Positions 1-5,092 of a stretch of 7,018 bases of DNA are shown in pieces. The stretch is from Euryarchaeota archaeon UBA495 (GTDB taxonomy: Archaea > Thermoplasmatota > Poseidoniia > Poseidoniales > Poseidoniaceae). The position numbers and the translations under genes were made by a program. The DNA lies in contig DALQ01000047.1 of the NCBI GenBank assembly GCA_002496845.1, positions 544 through 7,561 of the forward strand, in the 5' to 3' direction. The notes under the pieces were generated by a model, which worked only from the letters and a program-made list of their open reading frames with translations, did no database searches and was not told the DNA's origin. The number at the start of each line of letters is the position of its first letter. The stretch's first letter is position 1.

Positions 1-1411
1 TCATCATCTTCTTGCCGTCGCCGAAGAGCATCATGGTTTTGTCTTCGTAAAACAGGTCGTTGTCAACACCGGCGTAACCCACGGAGAGCGACCGCTTGAC
101 GATCACCACGGTGCGAGCCAAGTCCACGTCAAGGATCGGCATACCAGCCAGCGGTCCGGTGTCGGACCGGGCGGCCGGATTGGTGGTGTCGTTGGCCCCA
201 ATGACCAAGGCCACGTCTGCTTCTGGGAACTCGGCGTTGATTTCGTCCATTTCGATGAGTTGCTCGTAGGGCACGTTCGCTTCAGCGAGCAGGACGTTCA
301 TGTGACCAGGCATGCGGCCGGCCACGGGGTGAATGGCGTACTTCACTTCCGTGTCGTACTTCTCCGCCACGAGGTCTGCGAATTCCTTGACCTGGTGTTG
401 GCATTGGGACACGGCCATACCGTACCCTGGCACGATGATGATCTTCTGCGCACCGTCAATCATCATCGCAACTTCATCGGCGTCAGACCCGACCTTGGTG
501 CGGGTGACGGTTTCCTTGTCCGTCCCGCCGAACGACGTGAACAGCACGTTCGCGAGTGTCCTGTTCATGGCTTTGCACATGATGAACGTCAAGATCAGAC
601 CGCTTGCACCGACCAAGGAACCAGCCACGATGAGGACGCTGTTGCCGATGATGAAGCCAGTAAAGGCTGCAGCAATACCGGAAAGTGAATTCAGGAGGCT
701 GACCACCACAGGCATGTCTGCTCCACCGATGGGGAGAACGAGCACGATTCCGAGCAAGCACGACAGGGCGATGACGCCCCAGAGGTAGGTCGTGTTCGTC
801 GGGTCGCCGAGCTGCATGACAATGAGGACAAAGACGCCCACCAACATCGCCACCTTGACGCCATTAAGCCACGAAGGGCCCCACGTCGGGGTTCGAATCC
901 ACTTTCCGAACAGTTCGACACCGCCCTTGAGTTTGTACATGGCAAGGATGCTCCCGGTCAGCGTTACCCACCCCACAAGAGCAGAGAGTCCGGCAGCAAG
1001 AACGGTCACTTGGAGGGCAAGTCCATCGGGGACGGTGGAACTGTCTTCCAACCAGCGCCATGTTTCCGACAAGGCCACAAGGGCCGATGCAGCGCCCCCG
1101 AAGCCGTTGAACAAGGCCACAAGTTCCGGCATTCCCGTCATTTCAACGCGAACGGCCATGAGGTAGCCAATACCGCCGCCTAGGAGGACGCCTCCAGCGA
1201 TCAGCACCCATTCAATTCCCGTGGTGAATCCCATTTGCAGGACGGTGGTGATCACGGCGACGAGCATGCCCATGGCGCCGTAAAGATTGCCAGTGGGCGC
1301 TGTACGAGGGTGTCCGAGTTTCTTCAAACCGAAGATGAACAGGGCTGCGGAGAACACGTAGCCAAGGTTGATCCATGCGGCGGAGTCACCGACGTCAATC
1401 CACGGTTCCAT
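1..1411 (-). CDS. pntB: NAD(P)+ transhydrogenase subunit beta (PntB), 3' end outside the window
   Basis: PntB is the membrane beta subunit of proton-translocating transhydrogenase, carrying membrane domain dII and the NADP(H)-binding domain dIII. I translated 470 codons from the ATG at 1411 with no stop before the window edge. E. coli PntB is about 462 residues, so only a short C-terminal tail should be missing. Residues about 14-280 are a run of roughly eight or nine hydrophobic segments carrying the family motifs RTAPTGN (36-42), MPELVALFNGFGGAASALVA (94-113) and PIGGADMPVV (227-236). The NADP(H) domain has VPGYGMAVSQ (327-336), HPVAGRMPGHMNVLLAEA (361-378), IGANDTTNPAAR (404-415), KRS..VGYAGVDN (439-451) and TMMLFGDGK (459-467). 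The start is fixed by GGAGGT 7 nt upstream and lies 1 nt after the pntA2 stop, so translation is probably coupled. No key motif is missing in the part seen. Confidence 0.96.
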   Translation of the reverse strand, partial: MEPWIDVGDSAAWINLGYVFSAALFIFGLKKLGHPRTAPTGNLYGAMGMLVAVITTVLQMGFTTGIEWVLIAGGVLLGGGIGYLMAVRVEMTGMPELVALFNGFGGAASALVALSETWRWLEDSSTVPDGLALQVTVLAAGLSALVGWVTLTGSILAMYKLKGGVELFGKWIRTPTWGPSWLNGVKVAMLVGVFVLIVMQLGDPTNTTYLWGVIALSCLLGIVLVLPIGGADMPVVVSLLNSLSGIAAAFTGFIIGNSVLIVAGSLVGASGLILTFIMCKAMNRTLANVLFTSFGGTDKETVTRTKVGSDADEVAMMIDGAQKIIIVPGYGMAVSQCQHQVKEFADLVAEKYDTEVKYAIHPVAGRMPGHMNVLLAEANVPYEQLIEMDEINAEFPEADVALVIGANDTTNPAARSDTGPLAGMPILDVDLARTVVIVKRSLSVGYAGVDNDLFYEDKTMMLFGDGKKMM

Positions 1412-1412
1412 G

Positions 1413-1724
1413 TCAGGCACCTCCACGCTTCTTTCCAGCAATCATGCTGAGCATCCGGTTCGTGACAGCAAATCCACCGACGACGTTGATCATCGCCAAG
1501 GTCAGGGCCACAAAGGCAAGGATGCCAGATACTGCGGTGTTCCCACCATCAAACGCCACGTTGGCGCCAAGGAGGGCCCCGACGATGCTGATGCCAGAAA
1601 TGGCGTTTGCACCGGACATGAGTGGCGTGTGAAGGGTTGCGGGGACCTTGGTGATGAGTTCAAACCCGAGGAAAATCGAGAGCACAAACAGCGTGATGCT
1701 GGCGATGAGGGTTTCTGGCGTCAT
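1413..1724 (-). CDS. pntA2: NAD(P)+ transhydrogenase subunit alpha part 2 (PntA2, membrane domain)
   Basis: This 103-residue protein matches the small membrane portion of the alpha subunit in organisms where PntA is split. It supplies part of proton-channel domain dII and assembles with PntA1 and PntB in the cytoplasmic membrane. Three hydrophobic segments are visible at about residues 6-24, 38-57 and 64-88. Between the first two lies the family signature HTPLMSGANAISG (32-44). The third segment ends in the typical GGFAVTNRMLSM (83-94), followed by a basic tail. About 100 residues is the usual size for this subunit. Its ATG overlaps the pntA1 stop (ATGA, 4 bp), and its TGA is 1 nt before pntB, so the three genes almost certainly share one transcript. 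GGAGGT stands 6 nt before the start. Identification is secure; the exact membrane topology is inferred from hydrophobicity read by eye. Confidence 0.96.
   Translation of the reverse strand: MTPETLIASITLFVLSIFLGFELITKVPATLHTPLMSGANAISGISIVGALLGANVAFDGGNTAVSGILAFVALTLAMINVVGGFAVTNRMLSMIAGKKRGGA
1419..1424 (-). promoter_or_regulatory. Shine-Dalgarno site of pntB
   Basis: GGAGGT on the minus strand, inside the final codons of pntA2 and 7 nt before the pntB ATG. It decides the pntB start at 1411. Confidence 0.75.
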
Positions 1725-2884
1725 GCAACCACCTCCGACAACCGGGTTTGCTTTGGATGAACGGCGCCGTCCTTGCAGATGAGGACGCCACCCATTCCTG
1801 GCACGTGGAAGTCGCTTCCCTCGGGGGCGCCGACCAGGATGTCGTCTTCCTCAGAAACCACGACTTCACCTTCGTTCACCAAGGAACACATGAACGTGGT
1901 CAGGTTGTTGGAATAGAGCATCGAAGCGGTGGTGGCCAACGTCCCGGGCAGGTTGCTTGTGCCCACGACGATGACGCCGTTGTCGGTGGTGATGATTTCG
2001 CCAGCCGCTGTGGATTCACAGTTTCCACCGACGTCTGCGTTCATGTCGACGATCACCGCACCTCGCTTGAAGTTCGCAACGGCGGATGCCGGGACAGTGA
2101 TCGGTGCAGGACGACCGAAAATTCGGGCCGTGGTGACGATGATGTCGGCATCTTCCGCCACTCCACACACGGTGTCGTTGACCTTCTGAATGAACTCGGG
2201 AGTAAGCGGCTTGGCGTATCCGGAGGCGTCTTCGAAATCGTCCATGCCGTCAACCTCGATGAATCGACCGCCGACGGATTCGATTTGCTCTGCAGCGGAT
2301 TTCCTGACGTCAGAGGCATAGACCACTGCGCCAAGGCGCTTGGCCGTAGCGATGGCTTGGAGACCTGCCACGCCCGAACCCATGACCACAATCTTGGCCG
2401 GACGAACGGTACCGGCCGACGTCGTCATCATCGGAATGCCCTTGGGGACATGAGCAGCACCCAACAGGACGGCTTTGTAGCCGGCCAAGTTGTCTTGGCT
2501 GGAATTCACGTCCATCGACTGTGCTCTGGAAAGCCGTCGTGGAATCATGTCCATGGACATCAGCGTGATGCCAGCATCCATGCATGCCTTGACCCGATCA
2601 GGGTGGCGGAAAGGATCGGCGACGCAGACCAAATTCGTTCCTTTCGCCATGCCTTCCACGCCCGGGAATCCAACGGACAGCACGTGGGGGCAGGAGAGGG
2701 CCTCTTCTCGGGTGCCGATGCTAGCACCGGCGTCAATGTAGGCCTGATCGTCATGGCTGGACGTCAGCCCTGCACCGCTTTCAACGACCACTTCGAACCC
2801 TGACTTCGTCAACTTTCGAAGGCTGGACGGCACGATGGCCACACGGGTTTCTTGGTCCGATTCTTTGACGACACCAATGCGCAT
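1721..2884 (-). CDS. pntA1: NAD(P)+ transhydrogenase subunit alpha part 1 (PntA1, NAD(H)-binding)
   Basis: PntA1 is the soluble dI component of transhydrogenase. It binds NAD(H) and passes hydride to NADP(H) held by PntB dIII. The 387-residue product starts MRIGVVKES, the usual N-terminus of the alanine dehydrogenase/PntA family. It contains RAQSMD..SSQ.N (about 120-132), holding the Arg, Asp and Ser expected around the nucleotide, then the Rossmann motif GSGVAG (169-174) followed about 20 residues later by an acidic residue (ASD). Further on are DMNADVGGNCE (280-290) and GTSNLPGTLATTASMLYSNNL (308-328), matching the family's C-terminal region. The frame is open upstream to an ATG at 2992, but those extra 36 residues do not resemble the family, and GGAGGT lies 7 nt before 2884, so I chose the shorter start. 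It is the first gene of the pnt operon and is divergent from mdh. Confidence 0.96.
   Translation of the reverse strand: MRIGVVKESDQETRVAIVPSSLRKLTKSGFEVVVESGAGLTSSHDDQAYIDAGASIGTREEALSCPHVLSVGFPGVEGMAKGTNLVCVADPFRHPDRVKACMDAGITLMSMDMIPRRLSRAQSMDVNSSQDNLAGYKAVLLGAAHVPKGIPMMTTSAGTVRPAKIVVMGSGVAGLQAIATAKRLGAVVYASDVRKSAAEQIESVGGRFIEVDGMDDFEDASGYAKPLTPEFIQKVNDTVCGVAEDADIIVTTARIFGRPAPITVPASAVANFKRGAVIVDMNADVGGNCESTAAGEIITTDNGVIVVGTSNLPGTLATTASMLYSNNLTTFMCSLVNEGEVVVSEEDDILVGAPEGSDFHVPGMGGVLICKDGAVHPKQTRLSEVVA
1731..1736 (-). promoter_or_regulatory. Shine-Dalgarno site of pntA2
   Basis: GGAGGT (read on the minus strand) lies 6 nt before the pntA2 ATG and inside the last codons of pntA1. It supports efficient internal initiation rather than simple reinitiation at the ATGA overlap. 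Confidence 0.75.
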
Positions 2885-3014
2885 TGCTGAGACCTCCGCG
2901 GGAGCGGTGATTGGACGGAACGGAAGCGGGTTCTTCAACACCACGGAACGCTCTTCCTTCGTCCTGACCGCGAGTTTATGGGACGGGTGCATGAGGACGG
3001 GTCAGGACGAGCGT
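2885..3014. promoter_or_regulatory. Divergent pntA1/mdh intergenic control region
   Basis: This 130-bp gap separates the starts of pntA1 (minus) and mdh (plus), so it must hold promoters for both units. The only clearly AT-rich patch is around 2973-2980, reading TTTATG on the plus strand and CATAAA on the minus strand. In an archaeon it could be a TATA-like element. It lies about 35-40 nt before the mdh ATG, which would leave a short leader, and about 90 nt before pntA1. No convincing bacterial -35/-10 pair, operator palindrome or riboswitch was seen. That the region is regulatory follows from gene layout; the assignment of the element is a guess. Confidence 0.45.
2892..2897 (-). promoter_or_regulatory. 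Shine-Dalgarno site of pntA1
   Basis: GGAGGT on the minus strand, 7 nt before the ATG at 2884. It favours this start over the in-frame ATG at 2992, and because the frame is open upstream the choice matters for annotation. Confidence 0.8.
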
Positions 3015-3953
3015 ATGGCGAACGGACGAAGGAAAATCGCGGTCATCGGAGCAGGGAACGTTGGTGCCACGTGCGCCTTTGTGCTCGCGCAAATGAAGGT
3101 CGCTGACGTGGTGCTTTTGGACATCTTCGAAGGCTTCGCCAAAGGAAAAGCCCTCGACATGTCAGAGAACGCAACCGTGCTCAATTACGACGGCCGAATT
3201 ACAGGTACATCCTCGTACGAAGACATCGCCGGATCTGACGTGGTTGTGGTGACCTCGGGCTTCCCACGAAAGCCGGGCATGACTCGTGAAGATCTCATCG
3301 GCAAAAATGCAGACATCATTCAACAGGTCGGGTCTGGCATCCGTGACCATGCACCCGAGGCCGTCGTGATTGTCGTGACCAACCCGTTGGACCTCATGAC
3401 GTACCACATGCAAAAGGTGACTGGATTCCCCCACGAGCGTGTCATTGGCCAAGCAGGCGTCTTGGATTCGGCTCGCATGGCGCACTTCATCGCGCTGGAG
3501 CTCAACTGTGCGGAAGAAGACGTTTCGCCGATGGTCCTCGGTGGACACGGTGACACGATGGTGCCCCTTCCCCGCTACACCACGGTTGGTGGCATCCCCA
3601 TCACACAATTGATGTCTGAAGATCGCATTGCTGCCATTTCAGAACGTACCGCCAAGGGTGGCGGTGAGATCGTCGCCTTGTTGGAGAAGGGTTCTGCTTT
3701 CTACGCGCCGGGGTCTGCAGCCGCCATCATGGCAGAAGCCGTCCTCAACGACCGTCGCCGACTGATTCCAGCGTCCTGTCATCTGACCGGTCAGTACGGT
3801 CTTGACAACGTCTACATTGGTGTGCCGTGCATCATTGGTGCGAACGGTGTTGAACGAATTTTCGAACTCGATCTTCAGGACCATGAACTGGAATCCCTTC
3901 AGAGGTCTGGGAATTTCTACAAGGGTCAATTGACCGATGTGCTGGGCTACTGA
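3015..3953 (+). CDS. mdh: Malate dehydrogenase, NAD-dependent, LDH-like type
   Basis: The enzyme interconverts malate and oxaloacetate with NAD+/NADH in the cytoplasm as a TCA-cycle step. At 312 residues it has the usual length of the LDH-like (MDH type 3) group. The Rossmann loop is GAGNVG (12-17), and Asp36 ends beta-strand 2, which favours NAD over NADP. The mobile loop GFPRKPGMTREDL (82-94) has Arg85 and Arg91; an Arg, not Gln, at the first position marks malate rather than lactate specificity. TNPLD (122-126), VLDSAR (149-154) with Asp151 and Arg154, and GGHGD (176-180) with catalytic His178 complete the site. The frame is open back to 2835, but the family N-terminus (RRKIAVIGAG) starts right after the ATG at 3015, which has a weak AGGA 7 nt upstream; ATG 2991 would add eight residues. 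It is divergent from pntA1 and overlaps the end of the ygfZ-like gene on the other strand by 7 bp. Confidence 0.96.
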   Translation: MANGRRKIAVIGAGNVGATCAFVLAQMKVADVVLLDIFEGFAKGKALDMSENATVLNYDGRITGTSSYEDIAGSDVVVVTSGFPRKPGMTREDLIGKNADIIQQVGSGIRDHAPEAVVIVVTNPLDLMTYHMQKVTGFPHERVIGQAGVLDSARMAHFIALELNCAEEDVSPMVLGGHGDTMVPLPRYTTVGGIPITQLMSEDRIAAISERTAKGGGEIVALLEKGSAFYAPGSAAAIMAEAVLNDRRRLIPASCHLTGQYGLDNVYIGVPCIIGANGVERIFELDLQDHELESLQRSGNFYKGQLTDVLGY

Positions 3954-4663
3954 AGGTCACGTGTCCGAACGATGGCAAGGGCTTGACCGTTGCTTTGGGT
4001 CGTGATGGTGTCCGGTGCGAAGTCCTCCACCGAACCCTGGACAAGGGCCCAACCCGTTCTCCCCCGGCTTCTCATGCGCGTGAGCACTTCTTGGCCGAGG
4101 TAGCATCCCTTGTTTTCGTGAACAAGGGACTCCAAGCCGCACGCATAGGGGTGCCGTGCCGAGGTGATTTCGATGCCATGTTCCGGCCATCGGTGCTTGA
4201 GCCTCCACGCCGTCCAATGATCCGCCTGGCTCTCATGTTCTCCAATGCTTTCGCCCGCCACGACATGGATGCATAGTTCGTCATGCACGCGAACGGTGGT
4301 GATGCCGTCGGTCGTTTGCCAGGCTCCAACAGCGAGGTCCGCATCTGGATTTGTTTCGTAGAGCACGTGATTTCGTGTACTGAGATCCATAAGCGCAACG
4401 TCTTGTCCCAATTGGCGTGGCTGCAGGTGACTCATCAGCGCTTTGAGGGACGCCAGATGGACGAGAAGAACAACGCCTTCGTCGCGGACCATGGCCGTCG
4501 TCGCCGCGATGACCTTGGCTGCACGGTCCGTGAACACCGTACGAACGGCTGTTCCTGTTGCCGTTGGGATGAGGTTGGTGCTCAGCCCGTCAACAAAAGA
4601 GACTGCATCTTTGCCTCGGACGAAGAGCACGCCGATGTCGGCACGAAGGTGCGTGGTCGACAT
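3947..4663 (-). CDS. ygfZ: YgfZ/IBA57-like folate-binding Fe-S cluster assembly protein (short form)
   Basis: This 238-residue protein belongs to the YgfZ/GcvT-like family, whose members bind folate and help assemble or repair [4Fe-4S] clusters in certain enzymes (YgfZ in E. coli, IBA57 in mitochondria). The diagnostic motif KGCYLGQE (185-192) is intact, including Cys187, equivalent to the conserved cysteine of YgfZ, followed by VLTRMRSRG. The N-terminus has the usual GVLFVRGKDAVSFVDGLSTN layout (11-30), and ACGLESLVHEN leads into the motif. E. coli YgfZ is about 326 residues; here only about 46 follow the motif, so the C-terminal barrel looks truncated. It starts 6 nt after the A-type carrier stop with no clear Shine-Dalgarno, suggesting reinitiation. 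A GcvT aminomethyltransferase is unlikely because of the KGCYxGQE signature and small size. Confidence 0.9.
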   Translation of the reverse strand: MSTTHLRADIGVLFVRGKDAVSFVDGLSTNLIPTATGTAVRTVFTDRAAKVIAATTAMVRDEGVVLLVHLASLKALMSHLQPRQLGQDVALMDLSTRNHVLYETNPDADLAVGAWQTTDGITTVRVHDELCIHVVAGESIGEHESQADHWTAWRLKHRWPEHGIEITSARHPYACGLESLVHENKGCYLGQEVLTRMRSRGRTGWALVQGSVEDFAPDTITTQSNGQALAIVRTRDLQ

Positions 4664-4669
4664 GCTGAA

Positions 4670-5092
4670 TCAGCCAAACGATTCGCCGCAGCCGCAGGTG
4701 CTTCCTGCATTCGGGTTGTTGATTCTGAATCCCCCGCCCATCAGACGGTCCACGTAATCGATTTCGATGCCATCAAGGAGATGGCTGGAAGCGTTGGGGA
4801 CTTGGACGTGGATGCCTTCGATGTCCAAGGTTTGGCAGTCGGGCTCGGAGCCTTCGATGATCTGGAGATCGTACATGTATCCCGAGCATCCTCCAGAAAG
4901 AACGCCAACCAACAAGGATTGACCTTCTGTGTCCCCGAATGCGTCACCCAACATGGCCCTGGCCTTGTCGGTGATGGTCAATTGAACGTTCACAGGCTCA
5001 GGAGCCTCAACCGGCGTCGCTGGGGCCGACTCACACGTACCGCAGTCCATGGAACGCGGACACGGTCCTCGTTCATCAACCTGTGGCGTCAT
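4670..5092 (-). CDS. A-type Fe-S cluster carrier (HesB/IscA/ErpA family) with Cys-bearing N-terminal extension
   Basis: A-type carriers accept Fe-S clusters from a scaffold and deliver them to apoproteins. In this 140-residue protein the core begins near residue 37 (VQLTITDKARAML). It carries the three family cysteines: Cys69 in SGGCSGYMYDL, and Cys133 and Cys135 in the C-terminal TCGCGESF, matching the CGCG.SF ending of IscA/ErpA. IscA/ErpA proteins are about 105-115 residues; the extra length is an N-terminal stretch with Cys11, Cys17 and Cys20 (CPRSMDCGTC) and a Pro/Ala/Glu linker. The frame extends upstream to 5329 inside the TPR gene, but I chose the ATG at 5092 because it overlaps the TPR stop as ATGA and has AAGG 5 nt upstream. 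An internal ATG at residue 15 would remove Cys11 only. Whether it acts as IscA or ErpA cannot be told from sequence alone. Confidence 0.92.
   Translation of the reverse strand: MTPQVDERGPCPRSMDCGTCESAPATPVEAPEPVNVQLTITDKARAMLGDAFGDTEGQSLLVGVLSGGCSGYMYDLQIIEGSEPDCQTLDIEGIHVQVPNASSHLLDGIEIDYVDRLMGGGFRINNPNAGSTCGCGESFG

Noticed and set aside
1748..2803. Long plus-strand open frame (351 codons) opposite pntA1
   Set aside because: It lies entirely antisense to the well-supported pntA1 gene and its translation (rich in His, Asp, Gly) shows no domain or family motif; it is a codon-bias shadow.
2885..2992. N-terminal extension of PntA1 to the ATG at 2992
   Set aside because: The added 36 residues do not look like the family N-terminus, and the strong GGAGGT directly before 2884 marks the internal ATG as the start.
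2835..3014. N-terminal extension of Mdh to the ATG at 2835
   Set aside because: It would overlap the start of pntA1 on the opposite strand, and the MDH fold begins right after the ATG at 3015.
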